Shown: piece after piece, positions 30,980 through 40,137 of the stretch | Layout of the letters: each line of letters opens with the position of its first letter | Position numbering within the stretch: the stretch's first letter is position 1 | Assembly (NCBI RefSeq): GCF_020667895.1 | Contig: NZ_JAFMPS010000002.1 | Location: forward strand, 325,131-389,130 | Reading direction: 5' to 3' | DNA length: 64,000 nt | From: Alcanivorax sp. 1008 | GTDB lineage: Bacteria > Pseudomonadota > Gammaproteobacteria > Pseudomonadales > Alcanivoracaceae | Translations under genes and position numbers: made by a program | Notes under the pieces: model-generated | Database searches by the model: none | What the model was told of the DNA's origin: nothing | Seen by the model: the letters and a program-made list of their open reading frames with translations, nothing else

Positions 30980-31873
30980 TTAAGCAGCCGGCCGCTCTTC
31001 AACTCGCACATCATTGTCAGGCTCGGCATGTGCCTTTGCAAATGTCCCAATCAACTGCGCACAGCGTTTCGGAGCTTCCATCATGACCAGATGCCCACCT
31101 TCCTCAAAATAGCTGGCGAGCGGGTGATACCGCTTCACAAAGCGGCGGCCACGCAGGGCAGAAAGCACCCGGTTGTGCTTGCCCCAAATCACCATAGTCG
31201 GCGGCAGCCCGTCGCTCCGCTCAAGACCCATGAAGGATGGACTGGCGATGACCTGACGTCCCAGCGCCATCAGATTTGTGGCATTTGCTGGCAAGGCATA
31301 AAGATTGGCAAGGTGAGCCCGCAACCCGCCCGCCACTTGACCCGGTGAACGCAGTTGAAACTTGACCACCGCGTCCCTGCCCAACTCAATAGAGGTCATT
31401 GCGCCTGCGATAAATCCCATCAAACCCTTCCCCGCTGGCAGCTTCAACATCCAGGCTGCCAACCTGCTACTAAATGTCAGGGTTTCCGCCGTAAGGACAT
31501 TGAACAGCACCAGGGCCTTGACCCTGGAGGCGCCGGGCGAGCGGGCGGAATCCGAACGTGCAAAGCGAAGCGCTGCCGCCGAGCCAACACAATTGCCCAC
31601 CAGGATCACCTGCTGTAAATCCAGCTGGTCGATCACCTCCTTGATTACATCGGCGTAAATTTCTAACACATCACCACCGGTCAGCTCGTCGGAGTCACCA
31701 TATCCGAGCCAGTCGATAGCGGTTATCCGATAGCTCCCGCCAAGCGCCTGAATTACAGGCTTCCAGATGGTGTGGTCAGTGCCGCCATTATGCAGCATCA
31801 GTAAGGTCGCATCGCTTGCGCTGCCAGACTGGGTATAAGCCACGGAGCCGTGTCGGGTGGATAGAAAATTCAT
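30980..31873 (-). CDS. Alpha/beta hydrolase with Cys at the nucleophile elbow
   Basis: 297 aa from ATG 31873 (AGGATCACAC precedes it; the frame is open to 31909). The fold is clear from LLMLHNGGTDHTIW and ITAIDWLGYGDSDE, but the elbow reads VGNCVGSAA, with C95 where Ser is usual (codon TGT at that place). The base is probably in EGGHLVMME. Cys nucleophiles occur in dienelactone hydrolases and a few other groups, so this may be a distinct activity. An AraC regulator lies upstream on the same strand. Confidence 0.82.
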   Translation of the reverse strand: MNFLSTRHGSVAYTQSGSASDATLLMLHNGGTDHTIWKPVIQALGGSYRITAIDWLGYGDSDELTGGDVLEIYADVIKEVIDQLDLQQVILVGNCVGSAAALRFARSDSARSPGASRVKALVLFNVLTAETLTFSSRLAAWMLKLPAGKGLMGFIAGAMTSIELGRDAVVKFQLRSPGQVAGGLRAHLANLYALPANATNLMALGRQVIASPSFMGLERSDGLPPTMVIWGKHNRVLSALRGRRFVKRYHPLASYFEEGGHLVMMEAPKRCAQLIGTFAKAHAEPDNDVRVEERPAA

Positions 31874-31972
31874 GTGTGATCCTGCCCTTAGATAAGATGA
31901 CTGGACCACTATAGAAGCAAAGCCAATACCGGGCTTGTATGGATTGTGCGCGTTTTAACGCGGAGCTGGCAG

Positions 31973-32818
31973 TCAGCTGAAGTCCATCGCCAGCACACCG
32001 GCGGCCAGTTCGCTCGGTGCTGAGCCAGTGATTGCAAAAACTGACTTGCTGAAGTGTGCCAGATCATGGAAGCCCGCCTGATGAGCGGCATCCGTCAATG
32101 TTCCTCCTTTAGCAAGGACTGGCACAGCCTTCCAGATGCATACACTGCGTATATACTCCAGTGGACTGCAAAGCAGGTCTCGTTTAAACAGCGCATTGAG
32201 GCGGGACCCGGAAACATTGACCGCGTCGGCCAGCCCCGCCACCGACAGCTCATCAAAACCATACTGCTCTACCAAATTCATCGCCCGGATGACCCGTGCA
32301 TCGCGCCGCACAGGCTGTGGCGCCGGGCACAATAGCCGTATGATCTCATCAAATAGAACGCGCGCTTCCTGCAAGCCGGAAAGGTGACCAAAGCTGGGCT
32401 GACAAAGACTTTGTATAGCGGCCAGTTCATCCGCAGCAAGCAGGCGCCCGACTGGATTACCAATCGCCTGCAATAACGCCGGGTATGTATCACTGGTTAT
32501 GAAAGCATCGAGCGTGGTGACATCCGCATCAACAGCATGGATGAAAGAGCGCGGCGCCGCTGGCCCCGCAATAACTCCCATCAACGGAACATCCTGACCG
32601 TCAGCGCCACGCACTATAAATGGATTTCTGGTGGAAATGAGAAGCGTAGCCGAGAGACGTCGATATGGAGCGCCGCGCCGATCGACCTCCAGATGGCGAA
32701 CCTGGCGAAGAAAGCAGCGCGGCCAAAGATACAGACCTGTTCGATCTGAATTTTCAGATGAAACGGGGGCTGAACTGACTGATGAGCTCTCATCCATAAA
32801 CGCCCCCGCAGAAGACAT
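31973..32818 (-). CDS. AraC-family transcriptional regulator
   Basis: About 281 aa from ATG 32818; TTG 32836 and ATG 32797 are other possible starts. The N-terminal effector domain (SATLLISTRNPFIVRG, VPLMGVIAGPAAPRSF) is followed by a C-terminal double helix-turn-helix: ELSVAGLADAVNVSGSRLNA and TLTDAAHQAGFHDLAHFSKS. It likely regulates the Cys-elbow hydrolase immediately downstream. Confidence 0.87.
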   Translation of the reverse strand: MSSAGAFMDESSSVSSAPVSSENSDRTGLYLWPRCFLRQVRHLEVDRRGAPYRRLSATLLISTRNPFIVRGADGQDVPLMGVIAGPAAPRSFIHAVDADVTTLDAFITSDTYPALLQAIGNPVGRLLAADELAAIQSLCQPSFGHLSGLQEARVLFDEIIRLLCPAPQPVRRDARVIRAMNLVEQYGFDELSVAGLADAVNVSGSRLNALFKRDLLCSPLEYIRSVCIWKAVPVLAKGGTLTDAAHQAGFHDLAHFSKSVFAITGSAPSELAAGVLAMDFS

Positions 32819-32847
32819 TAGGCCTAAGACCTGCAATGGCCATGGAA

Positions 32848-33387
32848 TCAGAATGACGAACCAGGTTGCTTCAAGAACTCGATTTCTTCCGCCGTCGAGG
32901 TTCGCCCGAGAATCGAATTTCTATGTGGATAGCGGCCAAATCGCTCAATGATGTTCCGGTGCTTCACTTCGAAATCGAAATTGGACTGAATTCCGTTGTC
33001 CCTGTAGAGCTGCAAGGCAAGGTCATGAATTTTCAGGGACTCACTATGCATATACGGCATATACAGGAAGCTTCGCTCAATCTGGTTCAGCTCATGCTGC
33101 TGGCCTAGCCTGATAGCTTCCTGGGAAAGAGCCAGCGCCAATGGATCAGACAGAAACGCTCCGGGCGTATCCCTGAAGATATTCCGCGAGAACTGATCCA
33201 GTACGATTACCTCGGCCAGTCGACCCTTGGCGGAGCTTCGCCATTCAAACAACTCACAGCGATTGGCTTGCCCGTGAAGCTCCAGAAATCGATCCTCGAT
33301 AAGACGATCAAAATCAGCGTCTTTTACCCACCATTTAGATGATTCTATTTCGTCGAACCAGAAGGACAGCACGTCATCGTAGTTCAC
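32848..33387 (-). CDS. DUF924 family protein
   Basis: 179 aa, cytoplasmic, all-helical (TPR-like) family. Characteristic patterns: VLSFWFDEIESSKWWVKDAD, AEVIVLDQFSRNIFRDTPGA, FLYMPYMHSES, and the C-terminal FGRYPHRNSILGRTSTAEE. The biochemical role of DUF924 is not established. Confidence 0.92.
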   Translation of the reverse strand: MNYDDVLSFWFDEIESSKWWVKDADFDRLIEDRFLELHGQANRCELFEWRSSAKGRLAEVIVLDQFSRNIFRDTPGAFLSDPLALALSQEAIRLGQQHELNQIERSFLYMPYMHSESLKIHDLALQLYRDNGIQSNFDFEVKHRNIIERFGRYPHRNSILGRTSTAEEIEFLKQPGSSF

Positions 33388-33420
33388 GTTAAACCTCCAA
33401 ACCCATAGCGCAGCCTCTCC

Positions 33421-33759
33421 CTAGACATTCTTTGCTGTCTGGTTGATCTGGCTATGGCGAATCAGGAAATATAGCGCAAGCCCTACAGCCACGCCGGGGA
33501 CGATACCCAGCACAAGGCAAAGCCAGCCATGCTTAACCGAAAGCACTCTGGCCTCGTACACAACGAATATCGCCAGCGCCGCCCAGCAAAACAGAACATC
33601 GGAGGAGTAGCCGGCCGCATAAGGGTTCACAAAGCCTGCGGCAAAGGCTCCGAAGACGTCCGGATTAGCAACTAGCGGAGGCACGACAACGACACAAAAA
33701 ACCGCTGTAAAACCGATAGCCACCAGAATAAGGGCCCGTCTAAAAAGTTTTTCGCTCAT
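33421..33759 (-). CDS. DUF2834 membrane protein
   Basis: 112 aa, three or four hydrophobic segments. The family core is visible: FVNPYAAGYSSDVLFCWAAL, VVYEARVLSVKHGWLCLVLG and PGVAVGLALYFLIRH. Function unknown. Confidence 0.88.
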   Translation of the reverse strand: MSEKLFRRALILVAIGFTAVFCVVVVPPLVANPDVFGAFAAGFVNPYAAGYSSDVLFCWAALAIFVVYEARVLSVKHGWLCLVLGIVPGVAVGLALYFLIRHSQINQTAKNV

Positions 33760-33815
33760 CTACACACCTCTATGGGACGCGCGCATGACTCTGTGCGCAA
33801 GTTTCATACTGGCTA

Positions 33816-34283
33816 CTATCGGCCCTTACCCGCTTCCAGAATCGGCAGGCCGGCCTCAGTTGGGATATAGATTCTTTCGCCGTTGCCGTCCTGAAGGCCC
33901 TTGATCCAGACATACCTAAGGTACTCGTCATTACCTTTAAGGGAAGCACCGATTATCCGATTTGCCTCGGCCGCCGCCTTTGCTCGCTCAATATCGGCCT
34001 GGCCCTCGGCTCTGGCGCGGACCATCTGGGCTTTACCCTCCGCCTCGGCCAGGGTGACCCGAGCATTTGCCTGCATTAAAGCAGCTGCTTCTCTGGCTCG
34101 CGCCTCCTCAATATAGATTTGCTTGGACCACTCGGCCTCTTTCAGCGCAGCCCTGCCACTCATTTCCATTCTGTACAGGTTGTATCTGGGCCACACTGCA
34201 AGAGTCAGCACAACCAGCACAATTCCACCAACCACCAATGCAGCCATTAATCCCAGCGCTTGTGCTTCCTTATTTCGATACAT
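33816..34283 (-). CDS. Membrane-anchored coiled-coil protein resembling the C-terminal part of SPFH/Band-7 proteins
   Basis: 155 aa. A single membrane helix (about residues 11-31) is followed by a long Ala/Glu/Arg-rich helix (EARAREAAALMQANARVTLA, EAEGKAQMVRARAEGQADIE) of the stomatin/HflK type and a short C-terminus (YIPTEAGLPILEAGKGR). The globular SPFH beta domain is missing between the membrane helix and the coiled coil. It could assemble into membrane microdomain scaffolds or be a truncated relative. GGAGG precedes the ATG. Confidence 0.65.
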   Translation of the reverse strand: MYRNKEAQALGLMAALVVGGIVLVVLTLAVWPRYNLYRMEMSGRAALKEAEWSKQIYIEEARAREAAALMQANARVTLAEAEGKAQMVRARAEGQADIERAKAAAEANRIIGASLKGNDEYLRYVWIKGLQDGNGERIYIPTEAGLPILEAGKGR

Positions 34284-34428
34284 CTTTACCTCCTTTTTTG
34301 AGTCAATTCAGGACTCGCCCGCCAGACTGCTCGAATTACATGCATCGGCAATCTCGACGGCAACTCCAACCTGAGTAGCGCGCGACGTTCTGAGCAAGGA
34401 ACCAGGTCCGGTCTGAGCAATGCTTCAG

Positions 34429-35280
34429 TCACACCAATGCCGCGACCAAATCTGCGATTTCAGCGGGTGAGTCTTCCTGCAGGAAATGCTTGCCTCGAAC
34501 CTGATGCCAGGAGTCCAGTCCGAGCACTTCACATATTTCCGGCGCATAACGGGCCATCTTAAGAGCAGGGTCCTGAGCGCCCCAAATCACCTGGGCAGGA
34601 AACTGCCGGGCGCGCAGGGCTGTAACTATTCTTTCTTCAAACTCCGGAGTGCGTTCAAACCCCTGCATAACTTTCAAGAACGCCTTACCGCCATCCTCAA
34701 GACTTAAAAGATGCCCATAAGCACGTAGCTCATCGGAGCTGGGGCCGTCATGCATACCAATTGCACGCATAAGAGGAATGATCATCGGCGTTCGCGTGGA
34801 CGCGAGCCAGATTGGCCCAATAAAAGGATGTGCGAAGGGTTCCATAACCCAGGGCCGATGAAAGCTCGCCGCCCTGACCAAGGTGTTCAGGACGGTGAGC
34901 GAGCGTATACGCCCCGGCATCTGCCGGATGACGTCAAACCCTATCGGGCCGCCAATGTCATGAACTACCAAGTGGAAATCTTTGATTCCTGCGGCGTCAA
35001 TGGCCTTTACCGTCCAGCGGGCCAGGCCACTCCAGCTATAGTCGAAGCTCTCTGGCCGATCAGCGAACCCCATCCCCGGCAAATCAAAGGTGACACCCTC
35101 CAGGCCTCGACTGGCCAGCTCAGGAATCACCTTCCTATAAAGGAAGCCAGACGCAGGCACACCATGCAAACAAACAACTGGCTCCCCATTGCCTTCACGC
35201 CAGATACGGGTGTTGGCGCCATCCACAGCAAGTGGCTGCCCTCGTGACTTCCATGCCGACACCACATCTTTATAGCTCAT
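34429..35280 (-). CDS. Alpha/beta hydrolase, haloalkane dehalogenase/epoxide hydrolase type
   Basis: 283 aa. CLHGVPASGFLYRKVIPEL, then FDLPGMGFADRPESFDY, then the nucleophile elbow VVHDIGGPIG with Asp108 instead of Ser. Asp nucleophiles define haloalkane dehalogenases and epoxide hydrolases. The base is likely the His in RGKHFLQEDSP. Which activity it has depends on halide-binding or ring-opening residues that cannot be settled here. Confidence 0.85.
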   Translation of the reverse strand: MSYKDVVSAWKSRGQPLAVDGANTRIWREGNGEPVVCLHGVPASGFLYRKVIPELASRGLEGVTFDLPGMGFADRPESFDYSWSGLARWTVKAIDAAGIKDFHLVVHDIGGPIGFDVIRQMPGRIRSLTVLNTLVRAASFHRPWVMEPFAHPFIGPIWLASTRTPMIIPLMRAIGMHDGPSSDELRAYGHLLSLEDGGKAFLKVMQGFERTPEFEERIVTALRARQFPAQVIWGAQDPALKMARYAPEICEVLGLDSWHQVRGKHFLQEDSPAEIADLVAALV

Positions 35281-35336
35281 AGATACTACCCGCTCGAACT
35301 CTCATTAAATAACGCCATTTCGCCAGAGTGTCTACG

Positions 35337-35684
35337 CTACTTATGCGATTCGGCATCGGCCGCCAACTTGTCCATAGGCACTGCGATCCCCGGCGGCACT
35401 TCATTATTGATGGCAACCCCGTAAAGGCCGACTAGTAGCATAATCATTACAGCGCCAAATGCCGCCACCCATCTATTTTTTACGTAACTAGTGATAGCCC
35501 TGAAATTAAAGCTCAGGTGCCCGATAACGGAGACGATCATGATAAGCCCGAACAACTTATGAACGGGATGCATTTGAATGGTGAAAGAAGGCTTTTCAAT
35601 GAAGAACATCATCATCCCTGATGTAGCCATCGCTATAAATGAAACAAACAGGGACAGCGCAATTATCTTTCTAAACACCTGCAA
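35337..35684 (-). CDS. DUF4405-like small membrane cytochrome-type protein
   Basis: 115 aa, three hydrophobic segments. Conserved His positions in HPVHKLFGLIM and GHLSFNFRAI, followed by a C-terminal periplasmic-type helix, fit the DUF4405 group of small b-type cytochrome-like membrane proteins. Heme binding is inferred from the His pattern only. Confidence 0.65.
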   Translation of the reverse strand: MQVFRKIIALSLFVSFIAMATSGMMMFFIEKPSFTIQMHPVHKLFGLIMIVSVIGHLSFNFRAITSYVKNRWVAAFGAVMIMLLVGLYGVAINNEVPPGIAVPMDKLAADAESHK

Positions 35685-35798
35685 CCTCCCTAGCCTGCTT
35701 GTTCTGCATGGCTAATACACAGCAACCGGGCAACCCAGACGGCAACCCTGCTAAAGTGAGCGACCCGGCCTTAGTATGTAAACATGTCCTGGCAACTA

Positions 35799-35957
35799 CT
35801 ATTTCAATATGAGCCACAGCGCATGAAGTATTCCTGGCACATAGAAAAACAGGCAAAGAATAATGTTGATGATTAGATCTTTGCCAGCGCCATTCTTGAG
35901 AAATACAGCAAGCGGTGGAAGCAATACAGCGATAATGACCAGAAGCAATTTATTCAT
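35799..35957 (-). CDS. YqaE/Pmp3 family membrane protein
   Basis: 52-aa two-helix membrane protein. It begins MNKLLLVIIAVLLPPLAVFL, then KNGAGKDLIINIILCLFFYV and PGILHALWLI, which is the Pmp3/UPF0057 pattern (PPLAVFL, G...D..INI.L...G..PG..HA). AAGGAAAT lies nine bases before the ATG. Relatives influence membrane potential or salt tolerance in plants and yeast; the bacterial role is unclear. Confidence 0.92.
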   Translation of the reverse strand: MNKLLLVIIAVLLPPLAVFLKNGAGKDLIINIILCLFFYVPGILHALWLILK

Positions 35958-36496
35958 TGTGTTATTTCCTTATTGGTGGTGAGTAACAGTTGACTACTAA
36001 GCAAGGGCATTCATCCCCTCAAGAATAGACTCTCGCATGGTGGGGGCGGAAGCTGACAAGACGTCTCCCGAAGGGACGCCAATCTTCTTCAACTACCGTC
36101 GCTGCCTTATTCCACAAAGGTTGCCACGCAGCTCAGTAGCATCCATTCCAGTCAAAGCGCTTTACTCGGTTAGAAGAGGACGTCGCCTAAATCGGTGGAA
36201 CCAAATATCCGCTAGGTCGATCGGCGTATTTTTTCTATGTCGCCAGCCTGTTTTACCGAAGGCGGCGGTAAAAGAATACACAATGGCCGTTTATGTGTGC
36301 AATCGGCGCCACTGGCTCGAGATAGCAATGCTATGTTGCCGTGACCCAAACGGTTCTGCCGGTTTGCCTGGACCGCTGGGGTAGCGTGGCTATAACAACC
36401 ATCGAGGCAGGGAAGGCCAGACATACTCGGCGGCGACGCCGAATTCAGTGTTCTTCCCCGAATAACAATGACAAGACAAACAATCGGGCGGAAAAC
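35958..36496. other. Gene-poor region, 539 bp
   Basis: No convincing coding region. Short open frames are present on both strands, but they have low-complexity or Arg/Cys-rich products and no ribosome sites. TTTTACCG at 36250-36257 and CGGTAAAA at 36266-36273 form an 8-bp inverted repeat upstream of the serine hydrolase/cytochrome pair and may be a regulator site. Otherwise nothing recognised. Confidence 0.5.
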
Positions 36497-37678
36497 ATGA
36501 AAAGGCGGACTCTGGTATTAACCTGTATCTTCGCACTCAGCGGCTGCGGTGGCGGCTCACTGGGGCTGCTAACCCTATTTAATGAAGTCCCACAGACATA
36601 CATTCACCAAACAATTCCCGCCTCAACGGATCCCTATCAGCTTCCTAAGGCACGCTCACAAAAGACCCTGCCGCTGTCCTTCGAGAACTATAACGGACTT
36701 CCAGTGTTGTCGGACTGGTTCCTGCGGCGCACCGGCACCGGCGGTCTGCTGGTGATCCAGAACGGCCAGATTGTCTATGAAAATTACTACCTGGGCTCAC
36801 ATAAAAACACGCGATTCACATCCTGGTCTGTGGCCAAGTCGCTGACCTCTGCGCTAGTGGGCATTGCCGTGGAGCAAGGATTCATTTCCAGCGTGGATGA
36901 TCTGGTGTCCAGCTATGTGCCCGAGTTGATGAACACCGCTTACCACGATGTAACGATCAAGAATGTGCTGCAAATGTCCTCTGGTGTAGATTTTGAGGAG
37001 TCCGGCGCCGACCTGAATTCAGATGCTTTCCAGTTGTTATCGGCCAATCTGGATTCGAACGATGAATACATCTACAGCCTGAAGGACAAGCGTCATGCAG
37101 CTGGCACACATAACTACTATGCCAGCAGTGATACCCAGGTTCTGGGCATGGTGCTCTCCAGAGCGACGGGCCAAGGCATCTCGCAATTTATGGCCACTAA
37201 TCTGTGGCAGCCAATGGGTGCAGAAAACTCGGCAACCTGGGTTACTGATCCCCATGGCGTGGAAGCCACCTACTGCTGCGTTAACGCCACACTGCGTGAT
37301 TACGCCAAGTTTGGCTTGATGTACCTCCATAACGGCAAGCTACGGGGCAACCAGATAGTACCTGCTGATTGGGTGGCTGCCTCGCTGAGCACTTCCGAAC
37401 CTCAGCTTGTGCCTGGCGATAACCCGCTTTCGAATGACAGCTGGGGCTATGGTTACCAGTGGTGGATTCCAGACAACAAGCCGGACTATATGGCGATCGG
37501 CATCTTCAACCAGTTCATTTACGTGGACCCAGCCAAGAACATCATCATCGTCAAGAACTCTGCGAATCCGGAATACCTTTTCGATGACATGGAAGAGGAC
37601 CACTTGTACTTCTTCCGCAAGATTGCAAAGAAGTTCGACAAGGAAGCAAACACACGCTGGTTCAACTGGTTCTTTTAA
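36497..37678 (+). CDS. Beta-lactamase-fold serine hydrolase lipoprotein
   Basis: 393 aa from ATG 36497, chosen because it begins a lipoprotein signal (lipobox ALSGC, Cys17). Class C beta-lactamase/6-aminohexanoate-dimer hydrolase fold: SxxK nucleophile S111-V-A-K114 (FTSWSVAKSLTSALVG), Tyr motif Y208-A-S210 and a GYGYQWW segment near the C-terminus. The family includes EstB-type esterases, amidases and DD-peptidases. It is followed 32 bp later by the diheme cytochrome gene, which has its own ribosome site, so the two form an operon. Confidence 0.87.
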   Translation: MKRRTLVLTCIFALSGCGGGSLGLLTLFNEVPQTYIHQTIPASTDPYQLPKARSQKTLPLSFENYNGLPVLSDWFLRRTGTGGLLVIQNGQIVYENYYLGSHKNTRFTSWSVAKSLTSALVGIAVEQGFISSVDDLVSSYVPELMNTAYHDVTIKNVLQMSSGVDFEESGADLNSDAFQLLSANLDSNDEYIYSLKDKRHAAGTHNYYASSDTQVLGMVLSRATGQGISQFMATNLWQPMGAENSATWVTDPHGVEATYCCVNATLRDYAKFGLMYLHNGKLRGNQIVPADWVAASLSTSEPQLVPGDNPLSNDSWGYGYQWWIPDNKPDYMAIGIFNQFIYVDPAKNIIIVKNSANPEYLFDDMEEDHLYFFRKIAKKFDKEANTRWFNWFF

Positions 37679-37710
37679 AAAATAATAATTAAGGGGTGGG
37701 GAAAGAAAGT

Positions 37711-40137
37711 ATGTATCGATACAAAAGTATTCTTATGGTTGGTGTGTTTGGGGTGTCTGGTGCCGCAAATGCGGCGCTGGACCTAGTTCTTCCCGGTGAT
37801 TTTCCGCATCAGGAAGAGATCTGTACTACCGACTTCAATCGCGAAGCTGAACGCTATGACTCCGCCGCAATGGGCGTAAGTCAACCTATTATCGACAGGA
37901 TAAAGGTTAACGGCGTAGAAGTCTGGACGCCGGCAAGTGCTACCCCGCCGACGTTGAGGCCGGGCGACATTGTTGCCCTGAAGGGCTCAAACTTCGGTAA
38001 CGGTGTAGATGTGGATTTCAGCAAGATCATGCTGGGCAATACCCGTATTCTCGAAACCGACCTGCGCATTTTCGAGCAGGAAATGACGCTTCTCGATCAG
38101 GTCAATTATGAAACCGATAACCAGCAGGACTTCTGGAAGAAGAACGTGCGTTATTGGGATGACAATACCATTCGCTTCAGAGTGCCGGATCATGCCAGCA
38201 GCGGCCCGCTGGTGGTGCAGGTGCAAAAGCGTATTGGTGCAAATGAATCCCTGATTAATCCAGGTGAGCCGCATAATGTTATCGATGCGCAAACCTCACG
38301 CATCATCAGTGATACGTTTCAGCATAACTGCGATGTAGTTTCCCAATTGGGCGACCCTGTAGCCAGCGCGCCAATCGCCATCCATGTGGACAACCCCGGC
38401 TTTGGCGCAATGTATGCTCAGGGTGAGAAAATATTCTGGTCCTACGATTACAACATTGGCCTGAATCACAATATTCGCAATCTGGACTGGTGGTCAATTT
38501 TCAATTACCTGGCCTTTGACCCCATTACAGGAAAACGAGCGGATCCACGACAGTTATTTGGTGCTTATAAAACCGTGCGTGGCCAAGTGCCGGATGTCGC
38601 TATCGATGATGTATATTTTGAGCAGTACCCACAGCCAACACCGGTGCCCGGGCTTTTCGGTATCGGCAGTGCCAAGCATAAAGGCAATACCCGGAACAGC
38701 GGCTGGGTAGGCTATCGTTCTGCGGAAGGCAACAGCCCTTATACCGGACCGGGCGAATTTATCGGTTTCAACTGCGCATCGTGCCACGGTTATCAAATTA
38801 CCTATCAGGACACCAATCTTCAGCAGAAAACAAAAGTATTCGGAGGCCTACCCAACCCGGAATGGTCAGTGAAATGGGCTGTATTGCAGACACCATTTAA
38901 AACCTTCGACGCTATCTATGATAATGAAGAAGGCCCGTCGTGGGATCCGGGTAGCGCAGGCGTGGCAAAGGACATGCTGCTGTACCACATGCCGCCAGGT
39001 ACTGGTGAGCACAACATGGTGCGACTCAATGGCGAAGGCAGCCATGTGGACAACGACTATCAGTTCTCGCCGGTCGCCTTCCCTAACGTCACTAACTATA
39101 TGGCGATTCGTCGCTCGCTTTCCCACACCGAATCCTATGTCGGATTTGAAGGCTCCTACGTCCATGCTGAAGAGCCGGACGGTGCGGTGGGCTCCATGCG
39201 CAAGGCGCCACTGCAAGCGCTTACTGCCTACATGACCAAGCTGGATAAGGATGACCCGTTGCTGATCAATATCGGCATGTACCGCTGGCTGAAGCAGAAC
39301 GGTCAGTTGTTGTCGCAGACCGGCACCGGCACGAAGACCGAGACCTATACGGTGATGGAGCCCCAACCGCCGAAAAGAATCTGGTGGGGTATCTATATCA
39401 ACCAGCCTGACAAGGAAGTGACCTATACCCGTCAGGTGCCGGCGCTTGAAGAAGGGCAGTTTCTGGCCCGTGGCTGGGATTCCTATCCACAATTGGTGGC
39501 GTCGGTTAACCGCGGAAAGCAAACATTTGACCGCGATTGTAGCAGCTGCCATAGCGATGGCCTGGGTTCGAACACCAACGAAAAAATGATCCGTCTGGAT
39601 GAGGTGGGCCGCTTCTTTGAGCCAACCATTTATCACCAGGAAACGCAGGCAATCCGCGCGACCTTCCTGCGCGACATGTACTGGGTGCAAAGTCGTGGCC
39701 TGCTGTCCGATGGCCATGTGCGCAACATGGAAGATCTGGTGTCGCCGGCACGCTGCGATGCGAACTCGGATCTGTACAAGCAGTACTACACCTTGCATCC
39801 ACCGGTACGGCCGCAACCCGGCACCATAGATCAGCCGATTACCACGCCTGATCTGAACCGTCGCGGCGATGTATTCCGGGTGCCGAAATCGAAGTACTGG
39901 ACCAAGCTTGATCGCGGCTACAAGCGCAACAAGTTCATCACCCGCCACAAGTACTTCGTCACCGTAGACTGGGACGATGATCACTACTACTGGGATTATC
40001 AGAAGATGCGCGCCGAGTACGGCCCGCGAGAAATGGGCACACCCGCACCAATCGGCATGCCCGCTAGTCCTCACCCCTGGTGTGCACAGAGCGAGAGTGA
40101 GGTTAGCGACCTGGTCAAATACATCATGACCCTGTAG
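37711..40137 (+). CDS. Secreted diheme c-type cytochrome with N-terminal TIG-like domain
   Basis: 808 aa from ATG 37711 (an in-frame GTG lies five codons upstream). Signal peptide about 21 aa (GVFGVSGAANA). Residues ~75-180 look like an IPT/TIG beta sandwich (PGDIVALKGSNFGNG ... GPLVVQVQKR). Two heme-binding sites: CASCH at 355-359 and CSSCH at 610-614. The diheme layout with a long spacer is reminiscent of the cytochrome c peroxidase/MauG superfamily, including RoxA-type rubber oxygenases, but identity with RoxA is not claimed. Periplasmic or secreted; the substrate is unknown. A strong terminator follows. Confidence 0.8.
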   Translation: MYRYKSILMVGVFGVSGAANAALDLVLPGDFPHQEEICTTDFNREAERYDSAAMGVSQPIIDRIKVNGVEVWTPASATPPTLRPGDIVALKGSNFGNGVDVDFSKIMLGNTRILETDLRIFEQEMTLLDQVNYETDNQQDFWKKNVRYWDDNTIRFRVPDHASSGPLVVQVQKRIGANESLINPGEPHNVIDAQTSRIISDTFQHNCDVVSQLGDPVASAPIAIHVDNPGFGAMYAQGEKIFWSYDYNIGLNHNIRNLDWWSIFNYLAFDPITGKRADPRQLFGAYKTVRGQVPDVAIDDVYFEQYPQPTPVPGLFGIGSAKHKGNTRNSGWVGYRSAEGNSPYTGPGEFIGFNCASCHGYQITYQDTNLQQKTKVFGGLPNPEWSVKWAVLQTPFKTFDAIYDNEEGPSWDPGSAGVAKDMLLYHMPPGTGEHNMVRLNGEGSHVDNDYQFSPVAFPNVTNYMAIRRSLSHTESYVGFEGSYVHAEEPDGAVGSMRKAPLQALTAYMTKLDKDDPLLINIGMYRWLKQNGQLLSQTGTGTKTETYTVMEPQPPKRIWWGIYINQPDKEVTYTRQVPALEEGQFLARGWDSYPQLVASVNRGKQTFDRDCSSCHSDGLGSNTNEKMIRLDEVGRFFEPTIYHQETQAIRATFLRDMYWVQSRGLLSDGHVRNMEDLVSPARCDANSDLYKQYYTLHPPVRPQPGTIDQPITTPDLNRRGDVFRVPKSKYWTKLDRGYKRNKFITRHKYFVTVDWDDDHYYWDYQKMRAEYGPREMGTPAPIGMPASPHPWCAQSESEVSDLVKYIMTL

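Noticed and set aside
36037-36384. A 115-codon frame in the gap before the serine hydrolase
   Set aside because: No ribosome site, no recognisable domain, Arg/Cys-rich composition typical of non-coding frames.
37711-40137. Naming the diheme cytochrome RoxA
   Set aside because: The heme spacing (255 residues) and TIG-like N-terminal domain differ from what I recall of RoxA, and no alignment could be run.
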